Origin: Negadavirga shengliensis
Lineage (GTDB): Bacteria; Bacteroidota; Bacteroidia; Cytophagales; Cyclobacteriaceae
DNA length: 64,000 nucleotides
NCBI RefSeq assembly: GCF_042652345.1
Contig: NZ_JBHSJJ010000007.1
Location: 248,001 to 312,000 of the forward strand
Direction of reading: 5' to 3'
This document shows, piece after piece, positions 44,130-52,336 of this stretch. Position numbers and translations under genes: made by a program. The notes under the pieces were generated by a model, which worked only from the letters and a program-made list of their open reading frames with translations, made no database searches and was not told the origin of the DNA. Position 1 is the stretch's first letter, and each line of letters begins with the position of its first letter.

Positions 44130-45917
44130 ATGAGCAAACACATATATGGCAGCGGGGTAATAGGTAACTGTAGCTATATCGCCCATGTTGAAAAAGACAC
44201 CAATATCAGCTGGCTTTGTTTTCCCAGGTTTGACAGTGATTTCATATTTGGGGGCATGTTGGATAAAAACAAAGGGGGGAAATTTACCATATTGCCTCAA
44301 AAAGGCGATTTCAGTTCTGAGCAGCAATATCTGGAGAACACCAATATTCTGGAAACCTTCATCAAAACCGCTTCAGGGGAATCTTATAAAGTCACGGACT
44401 TTGCTCCAAGGTTCTTTAATTACGAGAGGTATTACAAGCCATTAATGGTGGTAAGAAAGATAGAACCTGTCATCGGTGAGCCCCGGATAAAAATAACCTG
44501 CAAGCCGGTAACGGCTTATGGGACAAAAAGTCTTACGCCATCGCCTGGAAGTAACCACATCCGCTATTCCGGCATGGATCAGGAAATAAGGCTCACCACC
44601 AATGCTTCTCTCACCTACATATTGGAAGAAAAGGAGTTCCGGTTGCACCGCCCCGTTTACCTCGTATTCACATATGGGAAGCCGCTGGAGGCCCCTATTG
44701 AGAGCACGGTGGAGCGGTTTCTTCAATCCACCACCCAATATTGGCGAAAATGGGCCAAGTCCACCAGCATACCCAACTTTCATCAACGGCTGGTCGTCAG
44801 ATCGGCTCTGGTTCTGAAAATCCACCAGTACGAAGATACCGGGGCCATCATCGCCGCCTCCACCACCAGCCTGCCGGAGTCTCCCGATTCGGGAAGAAAC
44901 TGGGATTACCGCTATTGTTGGATGCGGGATACCTATTATACCCTCAACGTGTTTAACCATCTGGGCCATTTTGAGGAATTGGAAAGCTATTTTGATTTTA
45001 TCCAAAACCTCCCCACGGACAAAAAAGGCAGGTATCAGCCTCTTTATGCCATCACCGGCTCACCTGAGTTGATAGAAAAAATCTGTGACCTGGATGGCTA
45101 TCTCCAAAATAAACCGGTCCGGTTTGGCAACCAGGCCTATACCCATATCCAAAATGACCTGTATGGGCAGGTGCTGGTCAGTCTTCTTCCCTTATATGCC
45201 GATAAAAGGTTTATAGAATCTGAAAAAAGCCATTCCAAACCTTTTATCAACAACCTCCTCCATAAGATAGAAGAGACCATGCATGAAAAAGATGCGGGTT
45301 TATGGGAATTCCGGAACCTTCAACAGGAGCATTGCTATACCTTTCTTTTCCATTGGGCAGGCGCATGTTCTGCCATTAAAATGGCCGAAAGATTAGGGGA
45401 TGAGGAGATGAAAGAGAAGGCAATCGAACTGAAAAAAACAGCCATAGATAAAATTGAAGCCTGCTATGTTCCCGAACTGAAGGCTTATGCCCAGTCCATA
45501 GGCTCCAAAAACATGGATGCCAGCACCCTACAGCTGATCACCATGGGGTATTTCGGGGATGATCTGGAAAGGGCCAACAATCACCTGAAAGCTTTGGAAA
45601 AAGAGCTGTTGGCGAAGGATTTCCTGTTTTACAGGTACCGGCATGAAGATGATTTCGGTGAACCTGAGACCACCTTTCTGATCTGTGCGTTCTGGTATAT
45701 TGAGGCGCTTGCCTGTGTCAACAGGCTGGATGAGGCCATAGCGGGTTTTGAGTCTTTGAGCAAATATTGCAACCACCTGCTGCTGTTTTCAGAAGACGTG
45801 GATCAGAAAACCGGCAGCCAATGGGGGAATTTTCCCCAGGCTTATAGCCATGTGGGCTTGCTGAATGCCGCCTATCGGATTGACCAAAAGCTGGGCAAAC
45901 CCGATTTCCTGATGTAA
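44130..45917 (+). CDS. Glycoside hydrolase family 15 (glucoamylase/trehalase-like)
   Basis: 595-residue GH15 protein with the N-terminal trehalase-like domain that packs on the (alpha/alpha)6 barrel. It starts GSGVIGNCSYIAHVEKDTN and LCFPRFDS, as in bacterial members. The barrel has RNWDYRYCWMRD at residues 256-267, and the end has SEDVDQKTGSQWGNFPQAYSHVG. Likely substrates are trehalose or alpha-glucan ends; no signal peptide is visible, so action is cytoplasmic. It follows the NusG-like gene by about 105 bases, and a functional link is not evident. Confidence 0.9.
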   Translation: MSKHIYGSGVIGNCSYIAHVEKDTNISWLCFPRFDSDFIFGGMLDKNKGGKFTILPQKGDFSSEQQYLENTNILETFIKTASGESYKVTDFAPRFFNYERYYKPLMVVRKIEPVIGEPRIKITCKPVTAYGTKSLTPSPGSNHIRYSGMDQEIRLTTNASLTYILEEKEFRLHRPVYLVFTYGKPLEAPIESTVERFLQSTTQYWRKWAKSTSIPNFHQRLVVRSALVLKIHQYEDTGAIIAASTTSLPESPDSGRNWDYRYCWMRDTYYTLNVFNHLGHFEELESYFDFIQNLPTDKKGRYQPLYAITGSPELIEKICDLDGYLQNKPVRFGNQAYTHIQNDLYGQVLVSLLPLYADKRFIESEKSHSKPFINNLLHKIEETMHEKDAGLWEFRNLQQEHCYTFLFHWAGACSAIKMAERLGDEEMKEKAIELKKTAIDKIEACYVPELKAYAQSIGSKNMDASTLQLITMGYFGDDLERANNHLKALEKELLAKDFLFYRYRHEDDFGEPETTFLICAFWYIEALACVNRLDEAIAGFESLSKYCNHLLLFSEDVDQKTGSQWGNFPQAYSHVGLLNAAYRIDQKLGKPDFLM

Positions 45918-45996
45918 ACATCCGGTTTGTCTATCCTGGAGTGTACGGTAATCAGCCGGAATCAGCGTGGAGGCGGTGGTCATTCGAAGTCAAATT

Positions 45997-46090
45997 CTTC
46001 AAGCTTACTCCTTTCTTCTTAAAGGTACTGGTTTTTATAGTTTCCTGGTACCGCCCGCTGTAGGTGATGTTATAGAGTGGTGCTTTTCTA
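45997..46090. repeat. Imperfect direct repeat, copy A
   Basis: About 94 bases resembling 46174-46270: shared cores read CTTACTCC, AAGGTACTGGTTTT, CTGGTAC, CCGCTG and GCTTTTCTAT on the plus strand. The copy lies in the gap after the GH15 gene and has no gene of its own. On the minus strand it includes ATAACATCACC...AGCGGGCGG, a pattern repeated after higA and dinD. Confidence 0.6.
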
Positions 46091-46173
46091 TTGATTAGAA
46101 AGAAATTCTGACCAAGAAACTAGTTGCGAGTAAAGAGATTCAGCTTGAAGACGGCAGGCATTCGGAACGGTTT

Positions 46174-46270
46174 TCTTCAAACCTACTCCTAATTTCCTAA
46201 TGGTACTGATTTTCATATTTACTGGTACGTCCGCTGGATTCAAGCCGATGTTGTGCTGCGCTTTTATTCT
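46174..46270. repeat. Imperfect direct repeat, copy B
   Basis: Second copy of the repeat, overlapping the higA stop by a few bases. On the minus strand, just past the higA stop, it reads ACAACATCGGCTTGAATCC then AGCGGACG. Copies A and B are about 180 bases apart and similar over about 90 bases. Confidence 0.6.
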
Positions 46271-46563
46271 ATCATCAGCGATATTTTCTTTCCTAAACCT
46301 ATTTCCAATATCCTGTAAAGGGTTGAAAGCTGAATATCACTTTTCCCGTTTTCAATTCTGGATATAAAGCTTTTTTTTGTTCCTGTCTTCTCCGCAAGTT
46401 GTTCTTGGGTCATCTTGGCAAGTCTTCGCTCTTCCTTAATAAGCTCACCTATCGCAAAAGCCTTAGCCTTGGCTTCAAAAGCCATTCTCTTTTCTGAACC
46501 AATTTCACCGTACCTTCTTTCTAAATGTCGTTCAAAGGTTGTTATTGAAATATTGCTTCCCAT
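46264..46563 (-). CDS. HigA-like XRE-family antitoxin
   Basis: 99-residue protein (from the ATG at 46563) with a clear helix-turn-helix of the XRE/Cro type: LAKMTQEQLAEKTGTKKSFISRIENGKSDIQLSTLYRIL. It is the antitoxin and autorepressor of a HigBA-like pair in which the toxin gene comes first; the toxin remnant lies directly upstream. A TTG at 46587 would extend the frame by eight Lys-rich codons and is less likely. The gene itself is intact. Confidence 0.82.
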   Translation of the reverse strand: MGSNISITTFERHLERRYGEIGSEKRMAFEAKAKAFAIGELIKEERRLAKMTQEQLAEKTGTKKSFISRIENGKSDIQLSTLYRILEIGLGKKISLMIE

Positions 46564-46820
46564 TTTTATTAATTTTTTTTTCTTCAAAATATTCTTCTTT
46601 GATTTTCAGTGCTTTGTCTATTTCCCTTTGAGGTGTCTTTTGTGACTTTTTTGAAAATCATTGAAAAGCACAATCAACCGCCTTCATCGAAACAGTAAAA
46701 AATTTTATCAATATTGCTGCTATATGCTATCCTAATTTCATAGAGACCTTCACAACGCTTCATCGATTTTTCCCTTTACCTTTTCTGGTAGCTTGTCGAA
46801 AAAATCGGTCAGGGCTAAAA
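46564..46820 (-). pseudogene. HigB-like toxin remnant
   Basis: Minus-strand sequence upstream of higA translates piecewise as FFDKLPEKVKGKIDEAL, then EGLYEIRIAYSSNIDKIFYC with FDEG, then, after a one-base shift, RLIVLFNDFQKKSQKTP and EIDKALKIKEEYFEEKK. This is the HigB/Gp49-like toxin fold in order, with about 30 residues missing after the first piece and at least two frame breaks. No continuous frame remains. Confidence 0.78.
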
Positions 46821-46934
46821 GCGTGCGGCATCAGACCTGGAATAACTCTCTGCCAAGACCATGATTTATTAAAGGCAATTACTTTTAATTTAGTCCTTTC
46901 CCGCCGCTTGCTCTTAGCAATGTTGGGATGTCAT

Positions 46935-47778
46935 TTATTTTTTATCTTTTTTTATGTCTTTCAATATTTTCTTTTCCGCACTGTCAATTCTACGCTGAAC
47001 TTTTTTCACATCTTCCGATGGAGGAAGATCCTCTGGTTTAACTCCTCTTTTCAAGAGCATTTTTCTTACTTCCTTGTTGTTGTCAATATGCTCTTTGCTT
47101 ATTTCATGGTCTCCCGAAAGATCCTTATCCACTACATTATGACTGGTTAGCTCAGTCGCAAAATCCTTCGCTTTTATCATTAATGTCGGAAGAAAGTCCG
47201 CAAGAGGTCTGTTTGTTGGAACCCCTAACTTATCTTTCATAAACTGTGTGGATTTGCCACCATTAAAGCGCTTGGTCTCCTTTTGAACGAATGATGGCAA
47301 AACTTCTATTGTCGACCCCCCGTTCATATATAATCCCTGATAATTTCTTTTCTGAATTAGAAAGCTTTTCTCTTGCATTTACCCTTGCAATATCCAGTAG
47401 TCTTTGCTCTATCAGTTCTTGTTTTCTTGTCTGTACAGCAAAGTACGTTTGGGCAAATGCAATCTCAGGTTTTGAAGCATCTCCATTTTGCGCAACAAGG
47501 TAACAGGCGTATCTTGTCAGAGCAACATCCTGAACTTCTCTTTGTCCGCCTTTTCCAATTCCTATCATTTTGGTGACGCCAACGAAATGATCCGATTCCT
47601 TTTCTCCTGAATGCTCACATGCCTTCACAGCTTTTTGAATAGTGTTAGTGAAATTTCGCCAATCGGAATAGCCTAAAATTTCTTGTAGTTCCCGTCCGCT
47701 CCAACATTCAAGTCCGTCTAAGTCGTAGCAAGCGTCTTCAAATTTTTCGAAAAGTTCAGATATAAGTTCTTTTTTCAT
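46935..47778 (-). pseudogene. dinD: DNA-damage-inducible protein D gene, frameshifted
   Basis: The first part runs from 47778 (FEKFEDACYDLDGLECWSG, ELQEILGYSDWRNF, SDHFVGVTKMIGIGKGGQRE) to SFAIIRSKGDQAL, then a stop at 47263. The DinD sequence resumes in another frame as FNGGKSTQFMKDKLGVP, RPLADFLPTLMIKAKDFATE and continues to 46935. In E. coli DinD the two pieces are joined as GDQALFGGKTT, so the break fits a 2-base loss (or 1-base gain) near 47268. The role of DinD is poorly known; it is damage-induced in E. coli. Its boundaries resemble those of the higBA unit next to it. Confidence 0.85.
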
Positions 47779-47925
47779 TCTGTAAATCCGTCTGTTATAA
47801 TATACCCAACGTTGAAATAGTTCTTATAGAAAATCAGGGTTCTTTTTTCCCGATGCCATAAAGTTAACGAATAATGGAACATGAAAGGGAGAGATTAATA
47901 TCGGTTTTTCGGGTGCAGCGCAGCC

Positions 47926-48294
47926 CTACTCATCTTTGATGCGGACAACCAAAAACCGGTCACTCTCCAGCCTCAGATAACCGTAATCATAACAATACCC
48001 ATATACATTTCCTTTTTTGGTCGTGTAGGAATGGGTACGGTATTTGAATTGAAAGCCCAGTTCCAGAAGCCTCTCCCGGGTGATCTTCGCGGTGTTTTCC
48101 TCCTCCGGCAAGAGGGAAGCAAGGATGTTCCGGTTCTTCTTCAGGGCATTGTTGATTTTTCTGATCAGCTTGCTGTCCGATGATTTCAACTGGTTGTTGA
48201 AATTATTACGGCAGGCATCATCACAAAATTTTTTATCGATTCTGCCAATTACCGGTTCTCCACAGCTCAGACATTTTTTTGGTTCTACAGCCAT
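47926..48294 (-). CDS. Zinc-ribbon protein of unknown function
   Basis: 122-residue protein with an N-terminal treble-clef-like zinc site, CLSCGEPVIGRIDKKFCDDACR (C-x2-C...C-x3-C). A helical middle (NNALKKNRNILASLLPEEEN) and a C-terminal part rich in Tyr (RTHSYTTKKGNVYGYCYDYGYLRL) follow. I have seen similar proteins in Bacteroidota without a known role. A zinc site with a basic middle would suit nucleic-acid binding, but that is speculation. It is divergent from ssb, 200 bases apart. Confidence 0.7.
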   Translation of the reverse strand: MAVEPKKCLSCGEPVIGRIDKKFCDDACRNNFNNQLKSSDSKLIRKINNALKKNRNILASLLPEEENTAKITRERLLELGFQFKYRTHSYTTKKGNVYGYCYDYGYLRLESDRFLVVRIKDE

Positions 48295-48494
48295 AAAAAA
48301 TAGGTTTTAATTAAAAATAAGACATAATATAATCGAAAAAAGTTATTTTTCAAATGTTTGCAAGCATTTACAAACGTTTACAAACGGATTTAAACGAAAA
48401 GCACCCGGATAATTTAATGCCGATCCGCCAATTTTGGAGTGTTCGTTTAAGGCCAAAAGCCTGAACATATTTTTAAACTTAAATCTTATCTGTT

Positions 48495-48839
48495 ATGAAC
48501 GCTATTAAAAACAAAGTACAATTGATCGGCCGTTTGGGTGCCAAGGCAGAATACAAAACCGTAAATGGGGGAACCCCCATGGTCAGGTTCAGCATGGCCA
48601 TTAACGAGGTTTATAAAAACAGCAAAGGGGAAAAAGTGGAGGAAACCTACTGGCATAACCTGGTGGCATTCGGCAAACCCGCCGAAATCATCAACAAATA
48701 CACGGACAAAGGTTCCGAAATCTGCGTCCAGGGGAAATTGGTCAGCCGGTCTTATGAAGACAAAGAAGGCAATAAAAAATATGTGACAGAAGTTCAGGTA
48801 AATGACGTACTCCTGATGGGTGAGAAAGCGAATGCATAG
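48495..48839 (+). CDS. ssb: Single-stranded DNA-binding protein, short form
   Basis: 114-residue OB-fold SSB: NKVQLIGRLGAKAEYKTVNGG, PMVRFSMAINEVYKNSKGE, YWHNLVAFGKPAEIINKY and GSEICVQGKLVSRSYEDKEG are all typical. It ends at LLMGEKANA, so the acidic tail (DDDIPF-like) that recruits repair proteins is absent. A second, full-length SSB probably exists elsewhere in the genome. A good terminator follows. Confidence 0.92.
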   Translation: MNAIKNKVQLIGRLGAKAEYKTVNGGTPMVRFSMAINEVYKNSKGEKVEETYWHNLVAFGKPAEIINKYTDKGSEICVQGKLVSRSYEDKEGNKKYVTEVQVNDVLLMGEKANA

Positions 48840-48914
48840 CCCAAAATTGGAAATTAAAATATTCTTTCAGCTTACTTTTTAATGGACGCTTTTTTTTTAA
48901 GGTCAGTTTCCAAT

Positions 48915-48940
48915 GGCGGAGCAAAGGGGAATGCTCCGCC
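48915..48940 (+). terminator. Terminator behind ssb
   Basis: Perfect 9-bp stem GGCGGAGCA / TGCTCCGCC with an 8-base loop, about 75 bases past the ssb stop and followed by AAAATTTATT. Confidence 0.65.
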
Positions 48941-48966
48941 AAAATTTATTCCATAACCGCCTCACT

Positions 48967-49195
48967 TTACCGCATAAACTTATTCAGACCTTTTACTGCT
49001 TTGCCTACGGATGCCTCGCTCATTTCCCCGTCATAACCGTCCGCGGCATCGATAAAATTGACTCCTTTGTCTAGCTTCACTGATAATGCGGTAGACCGCT
49101 TTTGGATCAGGCGCTTCCCCATCCGCCGCCTACAAGGTTCCCAGCAAAATTTCCGAAACATCCCATCCTGTTTTTCCCGATTTTCTGTAATGCAT
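48967..49195 (-). pseudogene. Aldo/keto reductase N-terminal relic
   Basis: From an ATG at 49195 the minus strand reads MHYRKSGKTGWDVSEILLGT, then breaks, GGGWGSA, break, DPKAVYRIISEA, break, LDKGVNFIDAADGYDGEMSE, ASVGKAVKGLNKFMR and stop. This is the N-terminal third of a classic aldo/keto reductase (cofactor strand and catalytic Asp region) with three frame breaks and no C-terminal part. It is divergent from the Dabb-domain gene. Confidence 0.8.
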
Positions 49196-49281
49196 GTATT
49201 ATATTTAAGGAGTTGAAATTCCGATTTATAAATGCCTACTTTCATTCCATAAAGAAACCCTGAATTACATTCAATTTCCAA

Positions 49282-49671
49282 ATGTTTAACAGAAGAAAAT
49301 TCATTGCCGCCGTTTCCGCATTGGGGATCGGCGCATTTTTATCCAAACCTTTAAGTGCTAAAAAAAGAAAAACTATGATTGTACATCAAGTATTTTTCTG
49401 GTTACATCAACCCGAAAAAGACCTAAAAGCCGTAATGGAAGGCTGCAAAAAAATATCAGAAACCGAAAGTGTGAAGGATTTTCATGTAGGAATCCCCGCG
49501 GATACCACCCGAAGAGAAGTAGTGGATCACAGTTTCCATATTTCCCTTACCGTATATTTCGACACACTCAAAGACCACGACCGGTACCAGGAGGATCCTG
49601 TCCACCTTCAGTTCATTGAAGACCACAAAGACAAATGGGCCAAAGTCCAGGTTTATGATTTTGAAGTTTAA
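49282..49671 (+). CDS. Exported Dabb-domain protein
   Basis: 129-residue protein. The start FNRRKFIAAVSALGIGAFL is a Tat-type signal; it is followed by a stress-responsive alpha/beta-barrel (Dabb) domain: MIVHQVFFWLHQPEKDLKAV, DHSFHISLTVYFDTLKDHD, HLQFIEDHKDKWAKVQVYDF. Dabb proteins form small dimeric barrels; in some bacteria they have minor catalytic or binding roles. Export as a folded protein is predicted and the function is unknown. Family members are frequent next to Tat-exported sugar oxidoreductases in Bacteroidota. Confidence 0.82.
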   Translation: MFNRRKFIAAVSALGIGAFLSKPLSAKKRKTMIVHQVFFWLHQPEKDLKAVMEGCKKISETESVKDFHVGIPADTTRREVVDHSFHISLTVYFDTLKDHDRYQEDPVHLQFIEDHKDKWAKVQVYDFEV

Positions 49672-49847
49672 CGGGCATATCTTAACCTTTGTCCGACGCT
49701 AATTCCCGAAAATTTTAAACAGCAGTAAATCCCCGGGTAGCGGGTGGAATTATTATAAGCCGGGGATGGAAATCCCGTACCCTTTGGGCGGATTTTACCC
49801 GATTTTGGCATGCGTCAAGGTAAAAGTAGACATGACCTGACAGTAAC

Positions 49848-49891
49848 ACAAAAAGGTTGGCTGGAGAAAACTCCGGCACCAACCTTTTTGT
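49848..49891. terminator. Bidirectional terminator
   Basis: Perfect 13-bp inverted repeat (ACAAAAAGGTTGG / CCAACCTTTTTGT), with a small inner hairpin in the loop, between the convergent Dabb-domain and hslV genes. It lies 11 bases past the hslV stop. Confidence 0.85.
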
Positions 49892-49901
49892 ATTTTCCCG
49901 T

Positions 49902-50441
49902 TCATTGTACTTTTTCCAATACCAAATTATGGTTGGTATAAATGCAGATATCCGCTGCAATGGTCAGACTTTCCTTCACCATCTCTTCCGCCGAAAGATG
50001 GGGCGCATATTTTTTCAATGCCCGGGCGGCGGATTGTGCATACATGCTGCCCGAGCCTATGGTTGCAATCGCGAGATCCGGCTCTATGACATCCCCGGTT
50101 CCTGAAATAATCAAAATATCACTGGCATCCGCCACAATCATCATGGCCTCCAGTTTGCTGAGCATGCGGTCGGTCCTCCATTCCTTGGCCAATTCCACAG
50201 CCGCCCGTTTCATATTGTTGCTGAAGGCGCCGAGCTTCTCCTCAAATTTTTCCAATAAAGTAAAAGCATCTGCCGTGGACCCCGCAAACCCTGTGACGAT
50301 CTTCCCTCCCTGCAACTTACGGATCTTGTTGACACTGCTTTTGGCCACGGTATTGCCCAAAGTGGCTTGTCCGTCTGCCCCTATGACCACTTCGTCATTG
50401 TGTTTGATGGCCACGACGGTGGTCGATCTGATTTTTTCCAT
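49902..50441 (-). CDS. hslV: ATP-dependent protease peptidase subunit HslV
   Basis: 179-residue proteasome-like peptidase of the HslUV complex, a cytoplasmic degrader of misfolded and regulatory proteins. The catalytic N-terminal Thr is in IRSTTVVAIKHNDEVV after a short propeptide (MEKIRS), and GADGQATLGNTV and VTGFAGSTADAFTLLEKFE follow as in the family. The partner ATPase hslU is not in this window. It is followed by a strong terminator. Confidence 0.95.
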   Translation of the reverse strand: MEKIRSTTVVAIKHNDEVVIGADGQATLGNTVAKSSVNKIRKLQGGKIVTGFAGSTADAFTLLEKFEEKLGAFSNNMKRAAVELAKEWRTDRMLSKLEAMMIVADASDILIISGTGDVIEPDLAIATIGSGSMYAQSAARALKKYAPHLSAEEMVKESLTIAADICIYTNHNLVLEKVQ

Positions 50442-50484
50442 TTTTGTTTTTTTATGCTACGGTCTCAAAAACCATTCTAAATGC

Positions 50485-50510
50485 AAAAAGTCCCGGAATC
50501 AGGACTTTTT
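50485..50510 (-). terminator. Terminator behind the E2 gene
   Basis: Perfect 9-bp stem AAAAAGTCC / GGACTTTTT with an 8-base loop, 28 bases past the stop of the acetyltransferase gene and T-rich on the minus strand. Confidence 0.8.
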
Positions 50511-50537
50511 GACAGCAATCAATCTTCATGTTCTTTA

Positions 50538-52214
50538 TTAAATCAACAACCTGACAGGATCTTCCAACAGGTTTTTGACAGTTTGTAGAAATGCGGAGCC
50601 TACTGCACCATCCACTACCCGGTGGTCACAGGATAAGGTCACTTTCATCACATTTCCTATTTTCATTTCGCCGTTCTTAACCACGACTGTCTCCTTTATC
50701 CCGCCAATGGCCAGGATACAGGCATCCGGCGGGTTGATGATCGCAGTGAATTCTTCGATGCCAAACATCCCCAAATTGGAAACCGTAAAGGTATTGCCTT
50801 CCCAGTCTTTCGGCTGCAATTCTTTATTTTTAGCCTTGCCGGCGAGCGATTTGGATTCCTCAGAAATCTGGGATAGGGTTTTACTGTCCGCAAATCGGAT
50901 AACAGGCACCAAAAGCCCCTCTTCCACCGCAACCGCCATACCTATATGGACATGCTCGTTATACCGGATTTTGTCTCCCAACCAGGCAGTATTCACTTTT
51001 GGATGCTGTCTTAATGAGGCCGCCACTGCTTTGATGACCATGTCATTGAAGGAAATCTTCACCGGTGCCACCTCATTCATGCTTTTTCTCGCTTCGATGG
51101 CCTTATCCATGTTGATTTCCATGGTAAGGTAAAAATGGGGCGCGGAGAATTTGCTTTCGGCCAGTCGCTTGGCAATGACTTTCCTCATTTGGGAAACCTT
51201 CTCCTCCTTATAAGATTCCTGGCCTATAGCCGGTCCGCTAACGGCCGCTGGAGCAGCAGCCTGGGCAGCAACTTTTGAAGGATCAAAATTCTCGATATCC
51301 TTTTTAATTATCCGGCCTCCGTCGCCTGAGCCTTTGACCAAGGTAAGGTTCACTCCCTTTTCCTTTGCCATCTTTTTCGCCAAAGGAGATGCTTTTACCC
51401 TTCCGTTGTCGGAGGAACTGCCAGCGGACTGCGATGATTCCTCCGTCTCTTTCGGTTGGGGCACTTCGGCTTTTTCCCCAGGTTTTTCCTGTTCTTCCGC
51501 AGAAGGCGCCCCCACAGCGGCTTTGCTTTTTTGCTCATGGGCCTTAAGCAATTTTTGATAATCGGCACCTTTTTCACCTATAATGGCGATCACGCCATTC
51601 ACTGGAATGGATTCTCCCTCCTTCACACCTATATATAATAAGGTGCCATCTTCGTAGGATTCCAGTTCCATCGTGGCCTTGTCAGTCTCCACTTCGGCCA
51701 ACACATCCCCTGACTTTACCTCATCCCCCTCTTTTTTCAGCCAGCCCGCGATCGTGCCTTCTTCCATGGTATCACTCATCTTAGGCATGGTAATGAGTGT
51801 GGCGTTAATACCGGAAGTATCTATTTTTTCTTCCGTTTCAGAAGTATCTTCTTTTTTTGAATCGTTTTTTTCCACCTTCTCTTCTCCCCCTTTATCTCCT
51901 TTTGCAGCTGCTTCACTTTTGGTGCTCTCTCCTCCCCCTGACTCCAATTGCTTAAGAAGATCATCTATATTTTCACCTTTTTCACCCAAAATAGCAATGA
52001 CACCATTCACAGGCACGGCATCTTTCTCCTCGACTCCTATATGAAGCAACACCCCTTCTTCATAGGATTCCAGTTCCATCGTGGCTTTATCGGTCTCTAC
52101 TTCAGCCAGAATATCTCCGGGCTTCACCTCGTCGCCTACCTTTTTTAACCATTGTGCGATCACACCCTCTTCCATGGTGTCGCTCATTTTGGGCATTCGT
52201 ATTATTTCGGCCAT
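50538..52214 (-). CDS. pdhC: Pyruvate dehydrogenase E2, dihydrolipoyl acetyltransferase
   Basis: 558-residue E2 subunit. Two lipoyl domains (about residues 1-80 and 140-220) each carry ETDKATMELESYE, whose Lys receives lipoate. Charged linkers follow, then an E3/E1-binding domain (VKASPLAKKMAKEKGVNLTL, GSGDGGRIIKKDI) and the CAT domain ending in SCDHRVVDGAVGSAFLQTV, with the catalytic His and Asp. It forms the core that transfers acetyl groups to CoA. E1 and E3 genes are not in the window. It has its own terminator. Confidence 0.93.
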   Translation of the reverse strand: MAEIIRMPKMSDTMEEGVIAQWLKKVGDEVKPGDILAEVETDKATMELESYEEGVLLHIGVEEKDAVPVNGVIAILGEKGENIDDLLKQLESGGGESTKSEAAAKGDKGGEEKVEKNDSKKEDTSETEEKIDTSGINATLITMPKMSDTMEEGTIAGWLKKEGDEVKSGDVLAEVETDKATMELESYEDGTLLYIGVKEGESIPVNGVIAIIGEKGADYQKLLKAHEQKSKAAVGAPSAEEQEKPGEKAEVPQPKETEESSQSAGSSSDNGRVKASPLAKKMAKEKGVNLTLVKGSGDGGRIIKKDIENFDPSKVAAQAAAPAAVSGPAIGQESYKEEKVSQMRKVIAKRLAESKFSAPHFYLTMEINMDKAIEARKSMNEVAPVKISFNDMVIKAVAASLRQHPKVNTAWLGDKIRYNEHVHIGMAVAVEEGLLVPVIRFADSKTLSQISEESKSLAGKAKNKELQPKDWEGNTFTVSNLGMFGIEEFTAIINPPDACILAIGGIKETVVVKNGEMKIGNVMKVTLSCDHRVVDGAVGSAFLQTVKNLLEDPVRLLI

Positions 52215-52336
52215 AGTTAAATTTTTCGAATTCTTGTTTTCAGCAATCCAAAAATAGTTCTTAAAATATGTTTATTCAAATTTAATAATAGTATTTTCAC
52301 GTAAAGAAATGAAGTGACACGTTCAACAGTTCAGGA

